Below, piece by piece: positions 33,345-42,340 of a stretch of 47,245 nucleotides of DNA (positions within the stretch are counted from its first letter, which is position 1; every line of letters starts with the position of its first letter). The notes below the pieces were generated by a model. The model saw nothing but the letters and a program-made list of their open reading frames with translations. It made no database searches and was not told where the DNA came from. The stretch lies in NCBI GenBank assembly GCA_018830445.1, contig JAHJSN010000130.1, positions 1-47,245 of the forward strand. The letters run 5' to 3'. The translations under genes were made by a program, and so were the position numbers. The stretch is from Alphaproteobacteria bacterium. Its GTDB lineage: Bacteria; Pseudomonadota; Alphaproteobacteria; Rhizobiales; Hyphomicrobiaceae.

Positions 33345-33450
33345 CGAGGAGTTTTCCAAAACTTAGCGTTTTTCCTTGCGATGCGGCACGAGTCCGCCAC
33401 AGCGCGATGATGTATCATTCTGGCGGTAAGAAACAAATCGGGACTGATTC

Positions 33451-35133
33451 GTGAGCGAAAATTCCAATTCGGCGCCATCATTACCCTTGGACAACGAGGT
33501 GGGCGGCGGTAATGCGCCGGAATTCACCGTGTCGGAGCTTTCCGGGGCAATCAAGCGGAGCCTCGAAACGGGCTTCGAGCACGTGCGGGTGCGCGGTGAG
33601 ATGGGGCGCATCTCGCGGCCCGCCTCCGGCCACCTCTATCTGGACTTGAAGGATGAGCGCAGCGTGCTGGCGGGCGTCATGTGGAAAGGCACCACCAGCC
33701 GGCTGCGCTTCAAGCCAGAGCAGGGCCTCGAGGTCATCGCAACCGGGCGTATCACCACCTTCCCAGGCCAGAGCAAATATCAGCTGGTGATCGAGTCGAT
33801 GGAGCCTGCGGGCCTCGGCGCGCTGATGGCGCTCCTCGAACAACGCAAGAAACAATTCGCCGCCGAAGGGCTGTTCGAGGAAGACCGCAAGAAGCCGCTG
33901 CCGTTCCTGCCGCGTGTGGTCGGCATCGTCACCAGTCCGACAGGCGCCGTGATCCGCGACATGCTGCACGGGTTCGACGAGCGCTTCCCGACGCGGGTGA
34001 TCGTCTGGCCGGTGCGTGTTCAAGGCGAGTCGTGCGCGGGCGAAGTCGCCGCCGCGATCCGTGGGTTCAACGCGCTTTCCCCCGATGGCGCGGTGCCGCG
34101 CCCCGACGTGCTGATCGTCGCGCGCGGCGGCGGCAGCCTCGAGGACCTGTGGGGCTTCAACGAGGAGATCGTGGTTCGCGCGGCCGCCGAAAGCGAATTG
34201 CCGCTGATCGCCGCCGTCGGGCATGAAACCGACTGGACGCTGATCGATCTGGTTGCCGACGCCCGCGCTCCGACGCCGACGAAAGCCGCCGAGTGGGCGG
34301 TGCCGAAACATTCGGAACTTCTCGACCGGCTCGGGCAGAACGCCGACCGGCTGCGCATCAGCCTGCGCCGCAAACTCGAAAGCGTTGCCGACCGGCTCAA
34401 GGCGGCTGCACGTGGTTTGCCGAGACGGGACGCGCTGCTTGCCGAGCCACGCCAGCGCCTCGACCGCTGCGAGCATCGCCTGCGGGCGGGACTACTTGCC
34501 ACGACCACAAAGTCGAGCCTGCGTCTGACGCGGGTGAGCACGCGGCTCGGGCCGGGGTTATTGTCGGCACGCCTCTCCAGATGCCGCGAGTCGCTGGCCG
34601 GGTTCGACAACCGAGGCCGGCAGGCGCTGATGCGCACGACGAGCCGCCGCAGGGTGCGCCTTGAAGGTACGCTTGGCCGTCTCAGGCCGTCGGCGCTGCA
34701 GGGCCAGTTGCGGCAGGCGCGCGAACGGCTGGCCGGACTCGATCAGCGCGGCCGGCAAGCCTATCTGACAAGCCATGCCGCCCAGCGCCAGCGGCTGCAG
34801 GCGCTCGGCAAGCTCCTGCAAAGCCTGTCTCATCACGATGTGCTGGCGCGGGGGTTCGCCCTTGTCAGGGATGCCGGGGGGGCGATGGTGCGTTCGGCGG
34901 AAGTGCTTGGGCCCGGCACCGGCCTCGAAATCGAATTTTCCGATGGCCGCATCAACGCCAAGGTTACGGGTTCTTCTGGCGGCGCCGCGGGGCCGGTTTC
35001 GGCGGCGGGCCGGCCTGCAAAGGTCGAGGCGAAAACGGCTCAGGCTACCCGACCGGCTTCCTTCACGTCAGATGGCGAAGTCAGACGACCAACCCGCAAG
35101 GGCCGCGACCCGGATCAAGGTACGCTGCTTTGA
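33451..35133 (+). CDS. xseA: Exodeoxyribonuclease VII large subunit
   Basis: 560 residues. XseA with XseB degrades single-stranded DNA. The OB-fold (FEHVRVRGEMGRISRPASGHLYLDLKD, about 35-130) is followed by the catalytic domain: LPFLPRVVGIVTSPTGAVIRDM, RGGGSLEDLWGFNEE and SAVGHETDWTLIDLVADARAPTPT-type motifs (here IAAVGHETDWT). A long Arg-rich coiled coil then contains two similar repeats (RESLAGFDNRGRQAL and RERLAGLDQRGRQAY). The enzyme is about 100 residues longer than E. coli XseA because of this region and a Lys/Arg-rich tail. Start GTG 33451. It is followed after 178 bp by a DUF2093 gene, a common alphaproteobacterial order. Confidence 0.95.
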   Translation: MSENSNSAPSLPLDNEVGGGNAPEFTVSELSGAIKRSLETGFEHVRVRGEMGRISRPASGHLYLDLKDERSVLAGVMWKGTTSRLRFKPEQGLEVIATGRITTFPGQSKYQLVIESMEPAGLGALMALLEQRKKQFAAEGLFEEDRKKPLPFLPRVVGIVTSPTGAVIRDMLHGFDERFPTRVIVWPVRVQGESCAGEVAAAIRGFNALSPDGAVPRPDVLIVARGGGSLEDLWGFNEEIVVRAAAESELPLIAAVGHETDWTLIDLVADARAPTPTKAAEWAVPKHSELLDRLGQNADRLRISLRRKLESVADRLKAAARGLPRRDALLAEPRQRLDRCEHRLRAGLLATTTKSSLRLTRVSTRLGPGLLSARLSRCRESLAGFDNRGRQALMRTTSRRRVRLEGTLGRLRPSALQGQLRQARERLAGLDQRGRQAYLTSHAAQRQRLQALGKLLQSLSHHDVLARGFALVRDAGGAMVRSAEVLGPGTGLEIEFSDGRINAKVTGSSGGAAGPVSAAGRPAKVEAKTAQATRPASFTSDGEVRRPTRKGRDPDQGTLL

Positions 35134-35311
35134 AGCGTTATTGTTAATGTTGCTGCGGAATTGAGCTCGCCCTGCCCGCCTTTCTCACAGGGGGGCGACC
35201 GTCACGGAGGCCAGGGCGTGCCGACCGGCTTGACGCGTTGGACTTCACGCGCCATCAAGATAGCCGGCGTTGTATTCTCAGCTGCCTGAATGGTCAGGGG
35301 GAAGAAATCAG

Positions 35312-35542
35312 ATGAATCGGTTGGAGACGTTTTTCGGCCTGAAGGGCGAGGCGACCGTGCGTTACCTCGACGGCGAGTTCCAGCTCATCTCGGCGGGAGA
35401 TTTCGTGCGTTGTGCGGTCACCGGCAAACCGATCAACCTGGATGAATTGCGCTACTGGAGCGTCGAGTATCAAGAGGCCTACGCTACGCCGGAAATTTCG
35501 TATGGACGCCTTCTCGAACTCAAGGCCCGCGCGGGCCGTTAA
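35312..35542 (+). CDS. DUF2093 protein
   Basis: 76 residues from ATG 35312 with a strong purine-rich ribosome site (GGGGGAAG). The sequence RLETFFGLKGEATVRYLDGEF, followed by GDFVRCAVTGKPINLDELRYWSVEYQEAY, is the characteristic DUF2093 pattern, including the Cys and the LRYWSV motif. The family is small, soluble and found mostly in alphaproteobacteria, usually beside xseA or lpxK as here. Its function is not known. In the upstream 178 bp (35134-35311) nothing else is recognised. A T-rich terminator-like site follows the stop. Confidence 0.9.
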   Translation: MNRLETFFGLKGEATVRYLDGEFQLISAGDFVRCAVTGKPINLDELRYWSVEYQEAYATPEISYGRLLELKARAGR

Positions 35543-35557
35543 GGCCACTTTTTTTTT
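35534..35557 (+). terminator. Short hairpin plus T-run after the DUF2093 gene
   Basis: GGCC at 35534-35537 and 35543-35546 flank the TAA stop and can form a four-base stem. Nine T follow (35549-35557). The stem is weak but the T-run is strong and correctly placed between convergent genes (DUF2093 plus, lpxK minus). Confidence 0.5.
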
Positions 35558-35567
35558 GTTTTTCGCA

Positions 35568-36602
35568 TTAACCGTTCGTCGGCGACGCGGTCTCGATCAG
35601 GCTCAACAGCCTGTGCAGATCGCGGTCTTCTAGTTGCATCGCTATGCGCAAGGGCTGCGAATGCTTCCGAAGTTCGGCCAGCGCCGCATCATTACCAGAT
35701 AACCGAACCATATCCTTCGCCGTGGTCACCAGGCGGGCACCGTTGGCGGCGGCCAGCTTGATCAGTTCCCGGGCGTCGGTTTGGCTGTAATGATGGTGAT
35801 CCTTGAAGAACCGGCTGGCGGCAACTAATGCGCCAGCTTTCTGCAATGATGCGATGAAGCGCGCCGGATTGCCGATCCCCGCATAGGCTACCACCGCCGC
35901 GCCGTGCAGTGTCGGTGCATCTGGGTGCTGCTGCGGCACAACGGCGGCCGAAAGCACCGGGCCTTGAAATACCGCGCGCAATTCGCGCAGCACTTTCGAA
36001 TCTTCGCCGCCGCCGTTGACAACGATCGCATCGGCAAGTTCGAACTGCACATCGAGCGGGGCACGCAGCGGGCCGGCGGGAATGACCTCGCCGTTGCCCA
36101 TGCCGCGCGTGCCGTCAACGACGGCAATCGTCAACGACTTTGCAAGCGTCGGGTTTTGCAATCCGTCGTCCATCACAATGTGGGTGAACCGCGTGTCGTC
36201 GACGATGGCTCGGGCACCTGCCGGCCGGTCGCGGGCAAGCATGGTCGGGGCCACCTCGGCAAGGAGCAACGGTTCGTCGCCGACATCGCGCGCGGTATGA
36301 AGGTTTGCATCGACCCACAGCGGACCGGTCCGCTTCCCCGAATATCCTCGTGTCAGGAATGCCGGCGTCGCACCGCGCTCGATCAACAGCCGGGCGATCA
36401 GCAAGGACAGCGGCGTCTTGCCGGTGCCGCCTGCGGTGAAGTTTCCAACACAGATCACAGGCAGTCGCGAGTGGCAGGGCTTGGCGTTGCGGAGCCGCCG
36501 CAGCGCAGCCCAGGCGTAAATGCGCGAAACGGGTTTCAGTGCACGCACGCGTGCGTCGTTGTCCGCGCCTGCGTACCACCAGGACGGTTCCTCAAGAGGC
36601 AC
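35568..36602 (-). CDS. lpxK: Tetraacyldisaccharide 4'-kinase (lipid A 4'-kinase)
   Basis: 344 residues. LpxK phosphorylates the 4' position of the lipid A disaccharide at the inner face of the inner membrane. The short N-terminal membrane-associated part (PSWWYAG ... SRIYAWAALRRLRN) precedes the P-loop NFTAGGTGKTPL and the ERGATPAFLTRGYSG motif. HIVMDDGLQNP contains the conserved DDGxQ near the active site. The start is GTG 36602, overlapping the end of the waaA fusion gene by 11 bp, so the two are read together. Lipid A genes around it (waaA, msbA) support the call. Confidence 0.95.
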   Translation of the reverse strand: MPLEEPSWWYAGADNDARVRALKPVSRIYAWAALRRLRNAKPCHSRLPVICVGNFTAGGTGKTPLSLLIARLLIERGATPAFLTRGYSGKRTGPLWVDANLHTARDVGDEPLLLAEVAPTMLARDRPAGARAIVDDTRFTHIVMDDGLQNPTLAKSLTIAVVDGTRGMGNGEVIPAGPLRAPLDVQFELADAIVVNGGGEDSKVLRELRAVFQGPVLSAAVVPQQHPDAPTLHGAAVVAYAGIGNPARFIASLQKAGALVAASRFFKDHHHYSQTDARELIKLAAANGARLVTTAKDMVRLSGNDAALAELRKHSQPLRIAMQLEDRDLHRLLSLIETASPTNG

Positions 36603-38634
36603 GGTCCAGCTCCTCGGAACTGCGCGCTGGCGGCGGCAACAAGGCGATCAGGGCATCAACGGTTTTTTCCAGTGCGCCGGACATCCCCTCAACGGCTGCC
36701 GCGCCCTTGGTGCGAAGTCCCGACAGAATAGCGTCGTCAGCCAGCAGCTCGATCACGGACTTTGCCAGATTGTCTGCGTTGGAGACGTCGCGTAGGCCGC
36801 CGGCGGCGCGCAGCCTGTCATAGATATCCTGGAAATTTCCGGTGTAGGGACCCGTCAACACCGCGACGCCATGACGGATCGCCTCGACCGGGTTCTGGCC
36901 ACCCTTGTCGACCAGCGAGCCGCCGATAAGTGCCATCGGCGCCAACGCGTAAAGCGTGCCGAGCTCGCCGATGGTATCGGCGATGTAAACGTCGGTGGAG
37001 GCTTCCGGGATCTGGCGCAGAGATCGCTGGGCAACACGCAATCCCTTGGCTTTCGCCATCTCGGCAATCGCCGTGCCGCGCTCAGGGTGGCGCGGGGCGA
37101 TGATGGTCAAGAAGCCGTTGTAGACGCTGGCGATGCGCCGGTGCGCGTCGGCGACGATCTCGTCTTCGTCGGGGTGGGTGCTTGCGGCGATGTAGCCCTG
37201 CCGGCCGCTCGCCGCCTCGACGAGCTCTTCATACGCCGTCCAATCAACCGGCAGCGGCGGGGCGTCGATCTTCAGGTTGCCGGCGAACTCGACTCGTCGC
37301 GCGCCAAGTTCGCTGAACCAGCGGGCGAACAACGTGTTCTGGGCAACGACCAGATCGAAACGGTTGAATAACGGAACTGAAACGGAGGGACGCTTGCGCC
37401 AGCGAAGATAGCTGCGTTTCGACATGCGGCCATTGATCAGCGCCAGCGGAACGCCGCTACTCGATGTTGCAAAGATCAGGTTGGGCCAGATTTCGGATTC
37501 GGTGAAAATCGCCGCATCGGGCTTCCAGTGCGCAATGAAACGTCGTGCGAAATTCGGCGTGTCGAGCGGAACGAACTGGTGGATGGCGGTGTCGCCGAGG
37601 CGTTCGAGCGCAAGCTGAGCCGACGTGCGTGTGCCCGTCGTCAAAAGAAAGTTCACGTCCGGGCGCTTTTTTCGAATGCCTTCTATGACAGGCAGAATGG
37701 CATTGGTTTCGCCGACGCTTGCCGCGTGCAGCCAGATCAGCGTTCCCGGCGGGCGATCCCTTGCCGATATTCCATATCGCTCGGAGCGTCGTGCGGGATT
37801 TTCCTTACCCTGCCGCTCGCGGTGGCCGAGCACGAGGGGAGCAAGCATTTCAAGCGAGCGGGTGGCTGCGCGATAGCTCTTCAGACCGAGACCGGCAGGT
37901 ATGGCCGGCGCTGCCGGATCGCGCGCTCCAGGCGGCGTGGACCGATGCGGATCGGCACCCGCCAGCCGATAGGCGCGCGCCGTGGTCTCGTTGAGCGAAC
38001 GTTCCAGTTCGGCCCGCAGCGCTTCCTGTTCGGCTTCGCTGGCCTCACGCGGTACGTAGATCGGCTCGCCCATGGCAAAGCCGAGCTTCGAATAGGGTAG
38101 ATTGAGAGTGAGCCGGCTCCACGTATTGAGGGCATGATAGCGCGAGGTGGCAGCGGCGAGCGGCAGGATCGGCCTTCCCGAAAGCCGAGCCAGCGTGATG
38201 ATCCCAATGCCGGCGCGACGTGCCGGCCCCGGCGGGACATCGGCGGTGATGACAATGTTGGCGCCATTGTTAAGGGCGGTCACCGATGCCTTCAGCGCGT
38301 AGGCTCCACCGCGGTCCTTGCGCCGGCCCGCAGCGCCAGCCCCGCGAATCAACTCGACGCCGATCCGCTGCATGGCCTCGCCGATCAACTCGGCATCGCC
38401 GTGGCGGGCGACCATGGCCGCGAAGCGAAGGTTCTCCGGCCGGCAGGTGGCAAGCATCATGAACTGGCCGTGCCAGCAGGCGCAGATCGCCGGATTCAGC
38501 CTCTCGAAGCGCTCCTGCATATCGGGCGGATCGAATCGATGCGCGCTCGTACGCGCAACGAAGCCGATCAGGCGCGCGAGATTGGCCCCGGCGAATCGCA
38601 TCAGCTTCGTTTTTGAGGAGTTGGAGACAGCCAT
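36592..38634 (-). CDS. waaA: Fusion of a DUF374 acyltransferase-like domain with KDO transferase WaaA
   Basis: 680 residues in one unbroken frame. Residues about 1-225 match DUF374 (lysophospholipid-acyltransferase-like): CWHGQFMMLATCRPE, RHGDAELIGEAMQRIG, RRKDRGGAYALKASV, DVPPGPARRAGIGI and NTWSRLTLNLPYSKL. Residues about 245-670 are a GT30 KDO transferase: LIWLHAASVGETNAILP with the catalytic Glu, LLTTGTRTSAQLALE, FTESEIWPNLIF, NGRMSKRSYLRW, ASTHPDEDE, IIAPRHPERG and IGGSLVDKGGQNPVEAI. WaaA adds KDO to the lipid A precursor. In most relatives the two are separate neighbouring genes. The gene starts at ATG 38634 and overlaps lpxK. The 340-bp gap upstream (38635-38974) separates it from a divergent gene; nothing else is recognised there. 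Confidence 0.92.
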   Translation of the reverse strand: MAVSNSSKTKLMRFAGANLARLIGFVARTSAHRFDPPDMQERFERLNPAICACWHGQFMMLATCRPENLRFAAMVARHGDAELIGEAMQRIGVELIRGAGAAGRRKDRGGAYALKASVTALNNGANIVITADVPPGPARRAGIGIITLARLSGRPILPLAAATSRYHALNTWSRLTLNLPYSKLGFAMGEPIYVPREASEAEQEALRAELERSLNETTARAYRLAGADPHRSTPPGARDPAAPAIPAGLGLKSYRAATRSLEMLAPLVLGHRERQGKENPARRSERYGISARDRPPGTLIWLHAASVGETNAILPVIEGIRKKRPDVNFLLTTGTRTSAQLALERLGDTAIHQFVPLDTPNFARRFIAHWKPDAAIFTESEIWPNLIFATSSSGVPLALINGRMSKRSYLRWRKRPSVSVPLFNRFDLVVAQNTLFARWFSELGARRVEFAGNLKIDAPPLPVDWTAYEELVEAASGRQGYIAASTHPDEDEIVADAHRRIASVYNGFLTIIAPRHPERGTAIAEMAKAKGLRVAQRSLRQIPEASTDVYIADTIGELGTLYALAPMALIGGSLVDKGGQNPVEAIRHGVAVLTGPYTGNFQDIYDRLRAAGGLRDVSNADNLAKSVIELLADDAILSGLRTKGAAAVEGMSGALEKTVDALIALLPPPARSSEELDRAS

Positions 38635-38974
38635 CTGCGAGCTCAGAATCAGGCGCGGAGCGCAACCTCACGTTCTATTGATATGCCTTCAGGTCCCCCC
38701 GAAGCCGGTGAAAAGCTTCGTATTCCGCCGGTTACCGCGGACTTTTGCCAGTAGCGCGGATTGCCAGGCATTTTCCCTTTCCATGTCAGGAATCGGCGTG
38801 CCCCCCTTGCCGCCGACTCCTATACCGCATAATACCCGCCGGTTAGCAATGTTCGTTGTTAGCATGTATGCAGAAGGCGGGGCGTATTGAGAGACACCGC
38901 CTTCTGTGTGCTGATGTTGCCGATCCGGCGCCAGCACAGATTCGCAGGCGAAAACCCAAGGTGATCGGGACCGA

Positions 38975-39712
38975 ATGGCGGGACTGGCCAAGAGATACAA
39001 GCGCGCGGTGAAGCGTGTCAGCATGGCCTGGCGGACCGGGCTGATCGAGCACAGTCCGCAATGGATGCGCCGGATCTTCGGTCCGACCGCGATCTATCTC
39101 GATATGCTATTGATTGACCATGGCGTTTTCCGGCTTATCTATCTCAACAAACATGCGCTAGACGACGACGCCTGGCGCAGTGCACAGCCGGCTCCCCACC
39201 ACTTCACGGCGTTGAAGCGCGAAGGGGTGAAAACCATCGTCAACCTGCGCGGCGAACGGATGTGCGGCAGCTTCTGGCTGGAAGAAGAGAGGTGCCGCGA
39301 GCTGGGGCTTAACCTCATAAATTTCCAGGTCCGCTCGCGGGCGGCTCCGGAGGCGGAATTGATTCACCGGGCCAAGGCGCTGTTCGAGCGCATCGAGTAC
39401 CCGATGCTGATGCACTGCAAGTCGGGTGCGGACCGGGCTGGCATCATGAGCGTGCTCTACCGCCATTTTCGCGAGGGTGTGCCGATCGAAGAGGCGCGCA
39501 ACGAGCTTTCGCTGCGGTTCGGGCACTTCCGGCAGGCCGATACGGGAATACTCGATGCGGTATTCGACCGCTACGTCGCCGACAATGCCATCGAGCCGAT
39601 GTCGTTCATGGATTGGGTGGACACGCGCTACGATCCTGAGGAGATCGAACAATCCTTCAAGGCGAATGGGTGGGCCACCCGCTTCGTGGGAACGGTGTTG
39701 CAGCGCGAGTAG
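38975..39712 (+). CDS. Tyrosine/dual-specificity phosphatase-like protein
   Basis: 245 residues from ATG 38975. It has a Cx5R phosphatase loop, MLMHCKSGADRAG, with Cys and Arg in place. Asp-rich and Arg-rich segments come before it (DDAWRSAQPAPHHF, IVNLRGERMCGSF). The pattern is that of the DSP/PTP family related to the Siw14/DUF442 group, which act on phosphotyrosine, inositol phosphates or lipid-linked phosphates. No signal peptide or clear membrane helix is present, although residues 1-45 are basic. It lies between the waaA fusion gene and msbA, opposite to both. A role in removing phosphate from an LPS or lipid precursor, or regulating these enzymes, is an inference. Confidence 0.82.
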   Translation: MAGLAKRYKRAVKRVSMAWRTGLIEHSPQWMRRIFGPTAIYLDMLLIDHGVFRLIYLNKHALDDDAWRSAQPAPHHFTALKREGVKTIVNLRGERMCGSFWLEEERCRELGLNLINFQVRSRAAPEAELIHRAKALFERIEYPMLMHCKSGADRAGIMSVLYRHFREGVPIEEARNELSLRFGHFRQADTGILDAVFDRYVADNAIEPMSFMDWVDTRYDPEEIEQSFKANGWATRFVGTVLQRE

Positions 39713-39731
39713 GCCTGGTGACCGATTAAAG

Positions 39732-41648
39732 CTATGCGTCCTGCCTCGATTCGCTGACTTCTTCGTCATCGGCGCTGCCAGAGCGACTGAATTCCGTACC
39801 ACGGGCGAGGCCCGCATAAGCGCCATTGCGTGCGATCAGGTCGGCATGGCGGCCGGTCTCGACGAGGCGGCCGTCTTCCATGACACAGATCAGATCGGCA
39901 TTCTGGATCGTTGAAAGACGGTGCGCGATAACAAGCGTCGTGCGGTTTACCGTGAAGTTCGTCAACGCTTCCTGCACCAACTGCTCGGATTGCGTATCGA
40001 GGGCGCTGGTCGCTTCGTCGAGCAGCAGGACCGGCGAATCCTTGAGGATCGCGCGGGCGAGGGCGAGCCGCTGGCGCTGCCCGCCGGAAAGGCGCAGTCC
40101 GCTGGCGCCGATCCGGGTGTCGTAGCCTTGCGGCTGTTCGAGAATGAATTCGTGGGCCGCGGCAGCGGTGGCTGCGGCGATGATCTCGTCTTCGCTCGCG
40201 TCAAGGCGGCCGAGCGCGATGTTGGCGCGGATCGAATCGTCGAACATCGTCACATCCTGGCTCACCAGGGCTATCGAGCCGCGCAGGGATGCGAGCGTCA
40301 CGTCGCGAATGTCCTGGCCGTCGATGAGAATGCGGCCGCCGGTTACATCGAAAAGACGCGGCACCAGATTGATAATGGTCGATTTTCCAGCACCCGAGCG
40401 GCCGACGAGGGCAACGGTGCTGCCGCCTGGTACGTCGAGTGTGAAGTCGATCACCGCATCGCGGTCGGCGGATTGTTCGTAGCCGAAAGAAACGTTTTCA
40501 AACCGGATGGTGCCATGTGTGATCGCAATCGGCCGTGCGCCGGGACGATCGACGATGGCAGGCTCTTCGTCGATCAGCCCATAAAGGCTTTCGGCGGCCG
40601 CCAGACCTTCCTGGACGCGGCCTGTCAGATTTCCCAGTGCCCGAATGGGTTGGGCAGCCATCAGGAGTGCGGTCACGAAGCCCATGAAATCGCCGACCGT
40701 CGATATGCCGTTGGCGATCCGCCAGTAGGCAAAGGCGATAACGCCGGCGACAGCAAGGCCGCCGAGGGCTTCGAGGATCGGATCGAGCTTGGCGCGGTTG
40801 CGCACCGCTTTCATCTTCAGCCGGAACACATCCTCGAAACTGCCGTGCATCCGCTGCGAAGTGTAGTCCTCCAGGCGGAACGTCTTGATGAGCCGTGTCC
40901 CGCCGAGGTTTTCCGACAGCATCGATGTCATGTCGGCCAGCTCGGACTGGGTCTGCTTTGCCACCTTGCGCAGGCGCTCGGAAATGAGTGCGATCGGCAG
41001 CGCGGCGACCGGATAGACGCCAAGGACGAAAAGGCTCATCAGCGGGTCGAGATAGATCATCGAGGCAACAAGCGCGATGACCATCAGCACATCGCGGACG
41101 GCGGTATTGAGACTTGCCTGAAGCGCGGTCTGGATGAAGTTGATGTCATTGGTCAGACGCGACAGCAACCGGCCCGGGGTTTCGCGGCTCAGCCTCGCGA
41201 AGTCGGCGGAAATCAAGTGCGTAAACGCCTTCTTCTGCATGTCGGTGGCCATGCGGGTGACGATCCGCTGAGTGGTGACCGTCTGCAGGTAGAGGAAGAC
41301 GCTGCGCAACATCGTGATGGAGAGGATGCCGCCGAGCACGACCAGGAGGTTGGAACCCGCGCTTTGCATCAAGGTGTCGAACGACAGCTTGATGATCATC
41401 GGGTAGCCGCCGGTTACCGCGGCAAGGCAGGTCATCAGGACGAGCGCCCAGATGAGTTCCCGCCAGCGCGGGAAAACCCAGTCCTGCATGAACCGCCAAA
41501 GAAGTTCTCGTGACGCCTCGTCGAAGGCAGATCCCTTCGGTTTTTTCTTGATTGCAGCCGCCTCGGCACCGGCTGCCGCGGGCTGCGTGGAGGCGCTATC
41601 GCCGTCTTTGCCGGACGCTCCGGCGTTTCTTGTGGCGTCGTCGCTCAC
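39732..41648 (-). CDS. msbA: MsbA-type lipid A export ABC transporter
   Basis: 638 residues. A half-transporter with six predicted membrane helices (about 70-360) fused to an ATPase domain. ATPase motifs: Walker A GRSGAGKSTI, signature LSGGQRQRLALARA, Walker B VLLLDEATSALD and the H-loop VIAHRLSTIQ. ABC exporters of this length in a lipid A cluster flip lipid A-core across the inner membrane. The N-terminal about 45 residues are polar and Ala/Lys-rich. The start is GTG 41648. It is preceded by the DUF4170 gene (56 bp) on the same strand and ends 19 bp from the convergent phosphatase gene. Confidence 0.9.
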   Translation of the reverse strand: MSDDATRNAGASGKDGDSASTQPAAAGAEAAAIKKKPKGSAFDEASRELLWRFMQDWVFPRWRELIWALVLMTCLAAVTGGYPMIIKLSFDTLMQSAGSNLLVVLGGILSITMLRSVFLYLQTVTTQRIVTRMATDMQKKAFTHLISADFARLSRETPGRLLSRLTNDINFIQTALQASLNTAVRDVLMVIALVASMIYLDPLMSLFVLGVYPVAALPIALISERLRKVAKQTQSELADMTSMLSENLGGTRLIKTFRLEDYTSQRMHGSFEDVFRLKMKAVRNRAKLDPILEALGGLAVAGVIAFAYWRIANGISTVGDFMGFVTALLMAAQPIRALGNLTGRVQEGLAAAESLYGLIDEEPAIVDRPGARPIAITHGTIRFENVSFGYEQSADRDAVIDFTLDVPGGSTVALVGRSGAGKSTIINLVPRLFDVTGGRILIDGQDIRDVTLASLRGSIALVSQDVTMFDDSIRANIALGRLDASEDEIIAAATAAAAHEFILEQPQGYDTRIGASGLRLSGGQRQRLALARAILKDSPVLLLDEATSALDTQSEQLVQEALTNFTVNRTTLVIAHRLSTIQNADLICVMEDGRLVETGRHADLIARNGAYAGLARGTEFSRSGSADDEEVSESRQDA

Positions 41649-41704
41649 TACGCGCTCGTCTCTTGGTTGATGTTCTGCTGGTCCAAATATCGAGTCAAAG
41701 AGGT

Positions 41705-41953
41705 TCAGTCGTCCTGGTCGTCTGGCTCCAGCAGCCGGTGCATATGCACGACGAAATAACGCATCTGAGCATTATCGACACTGCGCTGGGCGGCAGACTT
41801 CCAGGCGCTATGGGCCTCGGCATAATTCGGGTAGATCCCGACGATGTCGAGATGCTGCAGATCCTTGAATTCAATCTTGCCGAGATCCTTGAGTTCTCCG
41901 CCGAAAACAAGATGAAGTAGCTGCTTGCCGGTGGTTTCGACTTCCTGGCTCAT
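41705..41953 (-). CDS. DUF4170 protein
   Basis: About 82 residues from ATG 41953. It begins MSQEVETTGKQLLHLVFGGE, with KDLGKIEFKDLQHLDIVGIYPNYAEAHSAWKSAAQRSVDNAQMRYFVVHMHRL cut into the usual DUF4170 blocks: a GGEL turn, the DIVGIYPNY motif, and a closing RYFVVHMHR strand. The family is a small soluble alphaproteobacterial protein of unknown function, regularly found beside msbA and waaA. A 58-residue in-frame extension to 42127 is Arg/Ala-rich and looks non-coding. The 387-bp gap to ubiA holds a strong palindrome near its far end and nothing else recognised. Confidence 0.85.
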   Translation of the reverse strand: MSQEVETTGKQLLHLVFGGELKDLGKIEFKDLQHLDIVGIYPNYAEAHSAWKSAAQRSVDNAQMRYFVVHMHRLLEPDDQDD

Positions 41954-42281
41954 GATGTCGGACACCTTCCTGCCTGTCGCCACTTTGGAGGGGGCCGCGC
42001 GATTGCTGCGGCGCAGTGCATTACCTGCACGAGGCGCAGGCGCAGGGCAAGTGCGGAGTTGTTTCTTGCGCCTGCCGACGCCTCCTGCGGCCGCGCGGCT
42101 GGGTCCGGCAGCGATCGGTTCCTGCAAAGATGCTCAGGGATTTATGGCGATTGATCCAATTCGGCGCGCGCGTAAGTGGACTACGGCAGGTTTGATTAAC
42201 GCTCGGACAATCGATCGGCTGTAATAATGGATGTCTGGCTGCGAAAAGACAGCCCGTTAAGTCGACAGGCAGGCTGATGGC

Positions 42282-42316
42282 AACGGCACGGAGGAAAACC
42301 TTTTCCCCGTGCCGTT
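42282..42316. terminator. Strong palindrome downstream of ubiA
   Basis: Arms AACGGCACGG and CCGTGCCGTT, with GGAAAA/TTTTCC inside, form a stem of up to 16 pairs with one mismatch. It begins 25 bp after the ubiA stop in the direction of ubiA transcription. No T-run follows on the minus strand, so ordinary Rho-independent termination is uncertain. It may stabilise the message end. Confidence 0.5.
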
Positions 42317-42340
42317 CGCCGTTTCGGGGCAGGGCCGTAC

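Noticed and set aside
41954-42127. 58-residue N-terminal extension of the DUF4170 protein
   Set aside because: The extension is Arg/Ala/Pro-rich, unlike the family, and the 82-residue form matches the usual length.
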